From Desulfobacteraceae bacterium UBA2174 (lineage in GTDB: Bacteria; Desulfobacterota; Desulfobacteria; Desulfobacterales; UBA2174): a stretch of DNA of 64,000 bases. A model generated the notes under the pieces. That model saw only the letters and a program-made list of their open reading frames with translations, was not told the origin of the DNA and ran no database searches. Shown here in pieces: positions 43,693-52,033 of this stretch. The stretch's first letter is position 1. Every line of letters begins with the position of its first letter. A program made the position numbers and the translations under genes. The stretch covers positions 62,001-126,000 of the forward strand of contig DCWA01000034.1 in the NCBI GenBank assembly GCA_002327445.1, written 5' to 3'.

Positions 43693-44601
43693 CTATACCT
43701 TCTGGGTTTCGGAGCGGCCCAGGATTCCCGATGGCTTGAAGATCAGGATCACCACCAGGAAGATGAAGGCGAAGACGTCCTCGTAGTCGCTGGAGATGTA
43801 GCCGGTAAAGAAACTCTCCGTCCAGCCGAGGACCAGGGCTCCCACCACGGCCCCGGGCACGCTGCCGATGCCGCCGAGGACCGCGGCCACAAAGGCTTTG
43901 ATGCCTGCGATGAAGCCGATGTAGAAGTTGATCTGCCCGATGTGCGAGGCGATGAGCACCGCGCCGAGGGCCGCGGTGGCCGATCCGATGACAAAGGTCA
44001 CGGAAATGACGCGGTTGACGTCCACCCCCGTCAGCATGGCCATTTCCCGGTCCTGGCTGGTGGCCCGCATCGCCTTGCCCATGCGGGTGAACTTGATCAG
44101 CAGGTTCAGCAGGACCATCACCGTGGCGGTGACGCTGATGATCACGATCTCCTGGCTGCTGATGATGTGGGCATAGGGCTCCCAGAAGGCCAGGTCCGGC
44201 ACGAGGCTGGGAAAGGGGAGGAAGTCGGAAGTCTGGGCGAGCAGCACGTAGTTCTGCAGAAACAGGGACATGCCGATGGCGCTGATCAGAACCGAGAGCC
44301 GCGGGGCACCCCGCAGCGGCTTGTAGGCGATCTTCTCCATCGTGAAGCCGTAGCACGAGGAATAGACCACCGCCGCCACCGAGGCCAGCACCAGCACGGC
44401 GAGGGTGGGAAAGCCGGCGAAGGTAAGGACGGTGGCGACGATCAGGCCGGTGAAGGCGCCGATCATGTAGATTTCGCCGTGGGCGAAATTGATCAGCTCG
44501 ATGATCCCGTAGACCATCGTGTAGCCCAGGGCGATGAGCGCGTAGATACTGCCGCGGGTCAGGCCCCCGAGAAACAGTTCAGCGAAGTATTGAAGATCCA
44601 T
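43693..44601 (-). CDS. livH: Branched-chain amino-acid ABC transporter permease LivH
   Basis: 302 residues with about eight membrane helices. Family stretches: GSIYALIALGYTMVYGIIELINFAHGE, MRATSQDREMAMLTGVDVNRVI and the C-terminal GALVLGWTESFFTGYIS. It follows livK by 127 bases and precedes livM by 26. Confidence 0.93.
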   Translation of the reverse strand: MDLQYFAELFLGGLTRGSIYALIALGYTMVYGIIELINFAHGEIYMIGAFTGLIVATVLTFAGFPTLAVLVLASVAAVVYSSCYGFTMEKIAYKPLRGAPRLSVLISAIGMSLFLQNYVLLAQTSDFLPFPSLVPDLAFWEPYAHIISSQEIVIISVTATVMVLLNLLIKFTRMGKAMRATSQDREMAMLTGVDVNRVISVTFVIGSATAALGAVLIASHIGQINFYIGFIAGIKAFVAAVLGGIGSVPGAVVGALVLGWTESFFTGYISSDYEDVFAFIFLVVILIFKPSGILGRSETQKV

Positions 44602-44728
44602 CGGCCTTGGTCAGGGCTTCACCCCGCGCGAGCGCCGGCGGGCCGGGCGGGGCGGCTCAAAAAAACCAGGGGGGGGATCCGCCGGCGGCGGTGTCCCTTC
44701 CCCCTGGAGATGAACGAATCCGGCGTTA

Positions 44729-45847
44729 TTACTGGATTTCGACGTAGGCGCCCTTTTTCACTTGGTACACCGAGAAGCCGACACCGATGGCGTCGCCGCG
44801 CTCGTCGAACTTGATCTGCCCCAGGGGGGTATCCACCAGATGGGTGCGCAGCGCCTTGACGAGCGCATTGTGGTCGTCGGTGCCGCCGGCCTTTTCAACC
44901 GCGTTGAGCAGGGCCTGGGCCGCCGCATAGGCGTTGAGGAAGAAGGCGCCCGGCTCGGCGCCGTAAGCGTCCTGGTGCGCCTTGTTGGCGGCGATGGCCA
45001 GAGGATTCTTGGAGACGTCCCTGGGGCCGGTGGCGTAGACGCCCTCGGCGTATTCCCCGGCCACCTTGATGAAGGTGTCGTCCTTGACGCCGTCATCGGA
45101 GATGAAGACGGTGTCCATGCGCTTCTTGCGCATCTGGGTGACGATCTTGGACGCTTCCGGGTGGTAGCCGCCGAAGATCACCGCTTCGGCGCCGGACCGC
45201 TTGATTTTTTGCACCACGGCCGAGTAGTCCACCGCGCCGGGGGTGATGCCTTCATACAGCACGACCCGGGCCCGTTTGTCCGCCTCGAGGAATTTTTTGG
45301 CGAATTCCGCCAGCCCCTTGCCGTAGTCGCCCTTGTCGTGGAGAACGGCGATTTTTGTCAGCTTGAGGGTGTCCAGGGCGAAATCGACTTCCAGGCGGGC
45401 CTGGGCGTCGTCGGAGGCGATGGTGCGGAAAAAGTAGGGATATTCACCGCTCTGGGTCAGCTCGGGGTTGGTGGCCGAAGGCGACATGGCGATGACGTTG
45501 GCCTTGTTGTAGATGCTCAGGGCAGCCTTGGTGGCGCCGCTGCAGATGTGGCCCAGCACGATGCGCACCCCCTGGTCGACGAGCTTGGTGGCGGTGTTGG
45601 TGGCCACCTCGGGCTTGCACACGTCATCCTCGACCACCAGTTCGACCTGCTTGCCGAGGATGCCGCCCTTGGCATTGATGTCCTTGACCACCAGTTCGGC
45701 GGCCTTGACGGTGGGCAGGCCGTAGGAGGCCAGGTCGCCCGAGTGGGCGCCACCCACACCGAGTTTGATGGTATCGGCGGCGATGCCGGTACCGGCGAAC
45801 ACCGCGGCCAGGGCCACAACGGCGGTTAAGCACACAAAACGCTTCAT
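44729..45847 (-). CDS. livK: Branched-chain amino-acid ABC transporter periplasmic binding protein
   Basis: 372 residues. Signal peptide MKRFVCLTAVVALAAVFAGT... then a type I periplasmic binding fold: VGGAHSGDLASYGLPTVKAAEL, the conserved disulfide-type cysteines CKPEV...GHICSG, SPSATNPELT, RTIASDDAQ. The start has GGAGGAA seven bases upstream. Binds the amino acid and delivers it to LivHM. A consensus-like promoter is about 150 bases upstream; first gene of the operon. Confidence 0.93.
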   Translation of the reverse strand: MKRFVCLTAVVALAAVFAGTGIAADTIKLGVGGAHSGDLASYGLPTVKAAELVVKDINAKGGILGKQVELVVEDDVCKPEVATNTATKLVDQGVRIVLGHICSGATKAALSIYNKANVIAMSPSATNPELTQSGEYPYFFRTIASDDAQARLEVDFALDTLKLTKIAVLHDKGDYGKGLAEFAKKFLEADKRARVVLYEGITPGAVDYSAVVQKIKRSGAEAVIFGGYHPEASKIVTQMRKKRMDTVFISDDGVKDDTFIKVAGEYAEGVYATGPRDVSKNPLAIAANKAHQDAYGAEPGAFFLNAYAAAQALLNAVEKAGGTDDHNALVKALRTHLVDTPLGQIKFDERGDAIGVGFSVYQVKKGAYVEIQ

Positions 45848-45997
45848 GACCAGTTCCTCCGTGCTATTGTTTTGGGGTTTGAATTCTTTCGTCCCGTTTT
45901 TGCAGCATGGGTGGTCGCCGAGGCGGCGGGGTCGCACAGCGGTGTCGACTGCGACGGCAACTGTCCGACCAAAGACGGGATTTATCGATTCCCGGCG

Positions 45998-46026
45998 TAT
46001 ATAAACGGTTTAGAAGGCGTCGTCAA
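45998..46026 (-). promoter_or_regulatory. Sigma-70 promoter of livKHMGF
   Basis: Minus strand TTGACG (46021-46026), 17 bases, TATATA (45998-46003). Predicted leader about 145 bases. It lies in the 342-base gap between livK and nadK; the leader could hold a control element, but no known riboswitch was recognised. Nothing else was identified in the gap. Confidence 0.65.
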
Positions 46027-46189
46027 GGCGTAAACCGGCCGGAAAAAAATGTTGCCGCCGCCGTTCAATCCCGATAGCATGCCTGGCAGTTGACCGCGCG
46101 TTGCGCACAGGCGGTGGGGGGCGCCGGCTACCCGGGCGGCGCCTTTGCCGCCAGGAACCTTCGAAGGGCCTGAATTGGCACAGGAACAG

Positions 46190-47041
46190 ATGAAAATCGG
46201 GCTCGTTGTCAAGGCGGAGCCGCTGGCTCAGCGCAAGGCCGAGGAGATGGCGGCCCTGTTGGCGCAGCGGGAAGTAACGGTGGTCCGCCATCCGGTTTCC
46301 CATCCGGACCGGCGCTGGCGCGGGAAAACGGGGCCGAGCGCCCCGGCGGATCTCGCCTTCGTGCTCGTACTCGGGGGCGACGGCACGTTTCTCAGCGCGG
46401 GGCGGTGGATCGGCGATCAGCCGATTCCGATCCTGGGCGTCAAGTTCGGCGAGGTCGGCTTCCTGGCCGCGGTGTCCGAAGAACAGATGGGCGCGGTGGT
46501 GCAGGATCTGCTCACCCACGGCTTTGCCACCAGCGCGCGGATGCGGTTGCAGGTGGAGGTGGTCCGCGAGGGGCAACCGGTGGCCCGGGAAACGGTGCTC
46601 AACGACCTGGTGATCAACAAGGGCGCCCTGGCGCGCCTGGCCTCCATCGACACCTTCATCGACGGCCATTACCTCACCACCTACCGGGCCGACGGCCTCA
46701 TCGTGGCCACCCCCACCGGGTCCACCGCCTATTCGCTGGCGGCGGGGGGGCCGGTGCTGCACCCCCAGGTGCCGGGCATCATCCTGACGCCCATCTGCCC
46801 GTTCACCTTGACCAACCGCCCGTTGATCGTGCCGGACAACGCCGCCATCGAGATCCGTCTGACCAAGGAGGCCAGCGATATCGCCCTGACCTTCGACGGC
46901 CAGGTGGGGCTGGCCATCGACGCCCGCGACCGGATCCGGGTGCGCCAGAGCCCCCAGCCGCTCCAGATGATCGAGATCCCCGGCCGCCAGTATTTCGACG
47001 TCCTCAAGACCAAGCTGCGCTGGAGCGGCGGGCGGGTCTGA
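46190..47041 (+). CDS. nadK: NAD kinase
   Basis: 283 residues. VLVLGGDGTFLSAGRW (GGDG motif), TYRADGLIVATPTGSTAYSLAAGGP and ILTPICPFTLTNRPL are family blocks. It phosphorylates NAD to NADP. The start MKIGLVVKAE is chosen by similarity, with a moderate AGGAA upstream; a longer frame exists from 46145. It ends directly at the convergent metK (adjacent bases). Confidence 0.93.
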   Translation: MKIGLVVKAEPLAQRKAEEMAALLAQREVTVVRHPVSHPDRRWRGKTGPSAPADLAFVLVLGGDGTFLSAGRWIGDQPIPILGVKFGEVGFLAAVSEEQMGAVVQDLLTHGFATSARMRLQVEVVREGQPVARETVLNDLVINKGALARLASIDTFIDGHYLTTYRADGLIVATPTGSTAYSLAAGGPVLHPQVPGIILTPICPFTLTNRPLIVPDNAAIEIRLTKEASDIALTFDGQVGLAIDARDRIRVRQSPQPLQMIEIPGRQYFDVLKTKLRWSGGRV

Positions 47042-48211
47042 TCAGATTCCGGCCTTTTCCCGGATGATGTCCACCATGTTGGTGTGTTCCCAGGTGAACT
47101 CGGGTTCGGTGCGGCCGAAATGACCGTAGGCGGCCGATTTCAGGTAGATCGGCCGCAGCAGGTCGAGGTACTCGATGATCGCGCCCGGTCTCAGGTCCCA
47201 GACCTCGCGGATGATTTCCGTGACCCGCTGCTTGGGCACCACGCCGGAGCCCATCAGATCGATCATGATCGATACCGGTTCTGCCACGCCGATGGCGTAG
47301 GCGATCTGGACCTCGCATTTTTTGGCCAGTCCAGCGGCCACGATGTTCTTGGCCACGTGGCGGGCCATGTAGGAGGCGCTGCGATCCACCTTGCTCGGAT
47401 CCTTGCCGGAGAAGCAGCCGCCGCCGTGACTCCCCTGACCGCCGTAGGTGTCCACGATGATCTTGCGCCCGGTGAGCCCGCAGTCGCCCATCGGCCCGCC
47501 CACCACGAACCGGCCGGTGGGATTGATGAAGTAGCGGGTGTCGCCGTCGATCATGTTGCGGGGGATCACCTTCTTGATCACTTCCTCGATGATCGCCTCG
47601 CGCAGCTCGTCGTGGGTGACATCCGGCTTGTGCTGGGCGGAGACCACCACCGTGTCCACCCGCCGGGGCGCGCCATTTTCATACTGGATGGTCACCTGGC
47701 TCTTGCCGTCGGGGCGCAGAAAGTCGAGGGCGCCGTTCTTGCGTACCTCGGCCAGGCGACGGGTGAGCTTGTGGGCGAACATGATGGGCATGGGCATCAG
47801 CTCGGGGGTCTCGTCGGTGGCGAAACCGAACATCAGCCCCTGGTCGCCGGCACCCTGCTCCAGGATGGCGGTCTTGCTGCGGTTGACCCCCCGGGCGATG
47901 TCCGGGGACTGATGGTCGATGCTGGTGATCACGGCGCAGGTCTTCCAGTCGAACCCCATCTGCGAGGAGTTGTAGCCGATGTCGCGGATCGTGTCGCGGA
48001 CGATCTGGGGCATTTCGACGTAGCATTCCGTGGTGATTTCACCGGCGATAAAGGCGATGCCGGTGGTGACCAGAGTCTCGCAGGCCACGCGGCAGTGCTT
48101 GTCCTGGGCCATGATGGCGTCGAGGATGGCGTCGGAAATCTGGTCGGCCACCTTGTCCGGATGGCCCTCGGTGACGGATTCGGAGGTGAAGAAGAACTGC
48201 TCGTCGTTCAT
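47042..48211 (-). CDS. metK: S-adenosylmethionine synthetase
   Basis: 389 residues, start after AAGGAGA. FTSESVTEGHPDKVADQISDA, GAGDQGLMFGFATDETPELMP and GGGCFSGKDPSKVDRSASYMAR are the three classical signatures. It makes SAM from Met and ATP. The start overlaps the panC stop by four bases, so panC-metK are transcribed together. No SAM riboswitch is visible. Confidence 0.96.
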   Translation of the reverse strand: MNDEQFFFTSESVTEGHPDKVADQISDAILDAIMAQDKHCRVACETLVTTGIAFIAGEITTECYVEMPQIVRDTIRDIGYNSSQMGFDWKTCAVITSIDHQSPDIARGVNRSKTAILEQGAGDQGLMFGFATDETPELMPMPIMFAHKLTRRLAEVRKNGALDFLRPDGKSQVTIQYENGAPRRVDTVVVSAQHKPDVTHDELREAIIEEVIKKVIPRNMIDGDTRYFINPTGRFVVGGPMGDCGLTGRKIIVDTYGGQGSHGGGCFSGKDPSKVDRSASYMARHVAKNIVAAGLAKKCEVQIAYAIGVAEPVSIMIDLMGSGVVPKQRVTEIIREVWDLRPGAIIEYLDLLRPIYLKSAAYGHFGRTEPEFTWEHTNMVDIIREKAGI

Positions 48212-49062
48212 GACGTTTCTCCTTGTGCGGATGACGGCGGATGCGGCGGAACCAGCGCCATGTTGTCGATCAACCGGGACCGGCCCACCTTGACGGCCAA
48301 TGCCATGCGCACCGGCCGATCGATGACGGAAACATCCTCGAGGGTTTCCGGGTCGCAAATCTTCACATAGTCGATGGCCGTGTCGGCTTCGGCCTGGATC
48401 GTCGCCACGGCGTTCGCGATCACCGCCGCCGCCCGGTGCTCTCCCTCGGCCACCTGTTTTCGGGCGTGATTCAAGGCCCGCGACAGGGTCAAGGCCGCCG
48501 GCCGCTGACCTTCGGCGAGGTAGGCGTTGCGCGAACTCATCGCCAGGCCGTCGGATTCGCGCACTGTCGGGGCGCCCACGATCTCCACGTCCAGGTTCAG
48601 GTCCCGGGCCATGCGGCGGACCACCAGCAGTTGCTGGTAGTCCTTTTCCCCGAAGACCGCCAGCTGGGGCTTGGCGATATGGATCAGTTTGGCCACCACG
48701 GTGGCCACGCCGCCGAAGTGCACCGGCCGGCTCAGGCCGCAGAGATGGTGGGGCAGCCGATCCAGGCTGACGCGGGTCTGATATCCCTCGGGGTACATCT
48801 CTGCCACCGAGGGGAGAAACAGGACGTCGGCCGCCTCGGCCGCCAACAGGGCGCGGTCCCGTTCCGGGTCCCGCGGGTAGGCCTCCAGGTCTTCCCCCGG
48901 ACCGAACTGGGTGGGGTTGACAAAGATGCTCACCACCACCTTGTCGGCCATTTTGCGGGCCAGGCGAACCAGAGACAGATGACCGGCGTGGAGGAAGCCC
49001 ATGGTCGGCACCAGGGCGATGCGCCGGCCTTCGAGGCGCCAGGCATCGGCCTGGGCCTGCAT
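48208..49062 (-). CDS. panC: Pantothenate synthetase (start codon irregular)
   Basis: 284 residues from the ATG at 49062. LVPTMGFLHAGHLSLVRLA and FVNPTQFGPGEDLEAYPRD bind ATP; FGEKDYQQLLVVRRM and MSSRNAYL complete the site. It joins pantoate and beta-alanine. Homologues usually begin nine or so residues earlier; here the in-frame upstream codons read IETISSIGR, with ATC at 49087-49089 placed six bases after GGAGG, where an ATG is expected. Either ATC is used, or translation starts at 49062 with GGAAGG touching the ATG. panB and panD are not nearby. Confidence 0.92.
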   Translation of the reverse strand: MQAQADAWRLEGRRIALVPTMGFLHAGHLSLVRLARKMADKVVVSIFVNPTQFGPGEDLEAYPRDPERDRALLAAEAADVLFLPSVAEMYPEGYQTRVSLDRLPHHLCGLSRPVHFGGVATVVAKLIHIAKPQLAVFGEKDYQQLLVVRRMARDLNLDVEIVGAPTVRESDGLAMSSRNAYLAEGQRPAALTLSRALNHARKQVAEGEHRAAAVIANAVATIQAEADTAIDYVKICDPETLEDVSVIDRPVRMALAVKVGRSRLIDNMALVPPHPPSSAQGETS

Positions 49063-49284
49063 CCTTCCGATGGATGAAATGGTTTCGATGGCGAACCTCC
49101 TCCGGGCGCGTCTTTTCGGGCAGGTCGGTGACCGTCCGCCGCCCGCGCCCGTTTTTTGGAACGACGACGCTAAATCAAGGCCGAGGGGATGTCAACAGGC
49201 GGGCGGGGCCCGCGCCGCCGGGCGCCAGCCGCAAGAGGGACCCGATGTATTCCGGAGCGTTCCCAAAGTGCGTTCCCGGGGCGC

Positions 49285-49338
49285 TTGACATGATGAAAAA
49301 CAGGTGGCTATCATAAAAAAATGGCTATCATAAAAAAA
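49285..49338 (+). promoter_or_regulatory. Candidate promoter with duplicated -10 region
   Basis: TTGACA (49285-49290), 18 bases, TATCAT (49309-49314). A 17-bp unit TGGCTATCATAAAAAAA is exactly duplicated in tandem (49305-49321, 49322-49338), so a second TATCAT lies 17 bases downstream. It would drive the antiporter gene at 49584 with a leader of about 260 bases. The rest of the gap from panC (49101-49583) shows nothing else. Confidence 0.55.
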
Positions 49339-49583
49339 AATGAATGGGATGCAGTTTTGCACAGGCGCGGTCGACCTTCCGGCCGTTCGACAGATCCTTT
49401 CCCCGTGAAAAACCGCCAAGAACCAATGCATCAGAGTCGAAGGATGATATTCTCCAGTCTCCAGGGGCAGCGCTGCAGCCAGAGCGCCCCGCCTGATTCA
49501 CATTGACCGTCGGCCCGCGCCGCAGCCGGGAGCCCATCCCCGCCCGGCGGCCGGAACGCGCGATGACGGGAGGAGCAACGCCG

Positions 49584-51041
49584 ATGAAACGCAGGTGGTG
49601 GGGAGTCCTGTCGATGGCACCGATTCTGGCGGTGATGGCCGCCTTTCCGGTCCCGGCGGCCGAACACGCTGAAAACGCCGGCCATGCGGCGGTGGCTCAC
49701 GCCAACATCGGCGAACTGCTGCCCTTGTGGAGCTGCATCCCCTTTGCCGGCATGCTCCTGTCCATCGCCCTGATGCCGCTGCTCTTTCCCCGGTTCTGGC
49801 ATCATCACTACGGCAAGGTCTCCGCCTTCTGGGCCGCCAGCCTGGCCTTTCCCTTTGTATGGGCCTATCGCGGCCAGGCGCTTCACGAGATCGTTCACAT
49901 CATGGTGGCCGATTACGTGCCCTTCATCATCCTGCTCTGGTCCCTCTACACCGTATCGGGAGGAATTCTTCTTGCCGGCCGGCTGCGCGGGACCCCGACG
50001 GTCAACACGGCGATGCTGACCATCGGCACCGCCCTCGCCTCCTGGATGGGCACCACCGGTGCCGCCATGCTGATGATCCGGCCGTTTCTCAGGGCCAACC
50101 AGTACCGCAAGCAGCGCACCTTCATGGTGGTTTTTTTCATCTTTCTCGTCGCCAACGTCGGCGGGGCCCTCACGCCGCTGGGCGATCCGCCCCTCTTTCT
50201 GGGATTTCTCCACGGCGTGTCGTTTTTCTGGACGCTGAAAATCCTGCCCCACATGCTGCTGACCGTCGGCGTCCTCCTGACGGTCTATTTCATCCTGGAT
50301 ACCTATCACTATCGCCGGGAGAAGACGGCCCCGTCGGGGGAAGAACAGGCCGCCCTGCGCCTGGAAGGGGCCCATAATTTTCTTTTTTTGGCGGGCATCG
50401 TCGGCGCCGTGCTCTTCAGCGGGGTGGCCAAACTGGGGGATATCGAGTTTTTGGGCGTGCAACGCAGCGTCCAGGACTATTTTCGCGACCTGCTGCTGAT
50501 CATCATGGGGCTGCTCTCCATGGTCACCACGCCCATCGAAACCCGGGAGCGCAACGAGTTCACCTGGTCCCCGATCATCGAGGTCGGTCTGCTCTTCATC
50601 GGCATCTTCATCACCATGCTTCCCTGCCTCATGATCCTCAAGGCGGGCAGCAAGGGGGAGCTGGCCTTCCTGATGGAGGCGATCCAGGAACCTCATCATT
50701 ATTTCTGGGCGGCCGGACTGCTCTCCTCGTTTCTGGACAACGCGCCGACCTATCTGACCTTTTTCAATACGGCGATCGGCTCCTTCGCCGCCGGGCTGCC
50801 CGAATCGGCCGGGGTGGCCGTCATGATGGGAGAGAAGGCGGCCTATCTGGCGGCGGTCTCCGCCGGAGCGGTTTTCTTCGGCGCCTGCACTTACATCGGC
50901 AATGCGCCGAACTTCATGGTCCGTTCCATCTCCGAAGAGGCCGGCACCCCCATGCCGAGCTTTTTCGGATATATTTTCAAGTACACCCTGGTGTTTCTGC
51001 TGCCGTGCTTCGTGCTGGTCACCCTCGTCTTTTTCCGTTGA
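49584..51041 (+). CDS. NhaD-like ion-transporter-superfamily sodium/proton antiporter
   Basis: 485 residues from ATG 49584 with AGGAG eight bases upstream. A cleavable or first hydrophobic segment, then about 11 membrane helices. Conserved polar membrane motifs: ANVGGALTPLGDPPLFLGFL, SSFLDNAPTYLTFFNTA and ACTYIGNAPNFMV, the paired NAP loops of the IT/NhaD-like transporters. It likely exchanges Na+ (or Li+) for H+. It is followed by a Usp protein and a sensor kinase, and the Fo genes lie 6 kb downstream, so sodium homeostasis or energetics is the theme. Confidence 0.8.
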   Translation: MKRRWWGVLSMAPILAVMAAFPVPAAEHAENAGHAAVAHANIGELLPLWSCIPFAGMLLSIALMPLLFPRFWHHHYGKVSAFWAASLAFPFVWAYRGQALHEIVHIMVADYVPFIILLWSLYTVSGGILLAGRLRGTPTVNTAMLTIGTALASWMGTTGAAMLMIRPFLRANQYRKQRTFMVVFFIFLVANVGGALTPLGDPPLFLGFLHGVSFFWTLKILPHMLLTVGVLLTVYFILDTYHYRREKTAPSGEEQAALRLEGAHNFLFLAGIVGAVLFSGVAKLGDIEFLGVQRSVQDYFRDLLLIIMGLLSMVTTPIETRERNEFTWSPIIEVGLLFIGIFITMLPCLMILKAGSKGELAFLMEAIQEPHHYFWAAGLLSSFLDNAPTYLTFFNTAIGSFAAGLPESAGVAVMMGEKAAYLAAVSAGAVFFGACTYIGNAPNFMVRSISEEAGTPMPSFFGYIFKYTLVFLLPCFVLVTLVFFR

Positions 51042-51117
51042 GGGATGACCGGTTGCGGGCGCCGCGGAACCGTCCATCTCCATTCCAAGCGGGATGCGAA
51101 TTGATCCCGGAGGGGCC

Positions 51118-52008
51118 ATGAAATTCGAGTCGATTCTGTTTCACACCCGTTTCCGCGAGGCCGCCCGCGAAAGCCTCGAGGCGCTCCTCACCCTGAAGCC
51201 GGCGGGACTTCGGCGGGTGTTGCTGGTCTACGTCATCCGGCGCGAGGAAGTGGCTTTTGTTCCCTATGCCGGGTTTTCCCGGGAAGAGGCGGAACTTCAG
51301 CGCCAGTACGCCGAGGAACGATTTTCGCACTGGGCCCAGGAGGTGGCGGCATCGGGCGTCGAATGCCGCTGGCGCATCGAAATCGGCGAGATCAATCCGA
51401 CCCTGGTGGACATCGCGACGGAGGAAGGCATCGATCTGATCGTCACGGGGCGAAAGTCGCGTACCGGGTTTGAGAAGGTCTATGTGGGGACCCATATTTT
51501 GGATATGGTGCGGCGCAGCCCCGTACCGCTGCTCATGGCCAAGTACGTGGCCCCTTGCCGGGAGGACGACTGCCGGGTGTCCACCCGGATCAACGACCGG
51601 CCCTTTGCCCGCCCGATGCTGGCCACGGACTGGTCGGCTCCTTCCCGGCGGGGGCTCGAAGCCTTGATCGCCATGGGGCCGGCGGTGGAAAAAGCACTGG
51701 TTGCCCATGTGCTGGGCACCAACGTGACCCGGAACGTCGACGCCGCCGGCAGAGAGGCGCTGGAGAAGGAGAGCCGCAGGCGGCTGGATCAAGCCTGCGC
51801 CCGCCTGGCAGAGGCCGGAATCGCCGCCGAATGCCTGCTGAGTGCCGGTCATGCCGCGGGAGAGATCGTGCGGCTTGCCCGCGAGCACGATGCCAGCAGC
51901 ATCGTCATGGGTCGCACCGGCAAGGACTGGTTCGCGGAGTATTGGCTTGGCGGGGTGTCGCACCGGGTGGCGGAAACCTCCGAGCGCCCGGTGCTGGTGA
52001 TTCCCTGA
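51118..52008 (+). CDS. Tandem universal stress protein
   Basis: 296 residues, two Usp folds (about 1-145 and 160-296). The second ends with SSIVMGRTGKDWFAEYWLGGVSHRVAETSERPVLVIP, close to the ATP-binding G-x2-G-x9-G-(S/T) motif. The first has IVTGRKSRTGFEKVYVGTHILDMVRRSPVPLLM. GGAGG is four bases upstream of ATG 51118. It is paired with the sensor kinase 25 bases downstream; a similar Usp follows the response regulator. Confidence 0.85.
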   Translation: MKFESILFHTRFREAARESLEALLTLKPAGLRRVLLVYVIRREEVAFVPYAGFSREEAELQRQYAEERFSHWAQEVAASGVECRWRIEIGEINPTLVDIATEEGIDLIVTGRKSRTGFEKVYVGTHILDMVRRSPVPLLMAKYVAPCREDDCRVSTRINDRPFARPMLATDWSAPSRRGLEALIAMGPAVEKALVAHVLGTNVTRNVDAAGREALEKESRRRLDQACARLAEAGIAAECLLSAGHAAGEIVRLAREHDASSIVMGRTGKDWFAEYWLGGVSHRVAETSERPVLVIP

Positions 52009-52033
52009 AAGGCTTGGAAGGGAAACGATAGCG

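Noticed and set aside
48212..49100. SAM riboswitch for metK
   Set aside because: metK directly overlaps panC, so there is no leader; nothing aptamer-like precedes panC.
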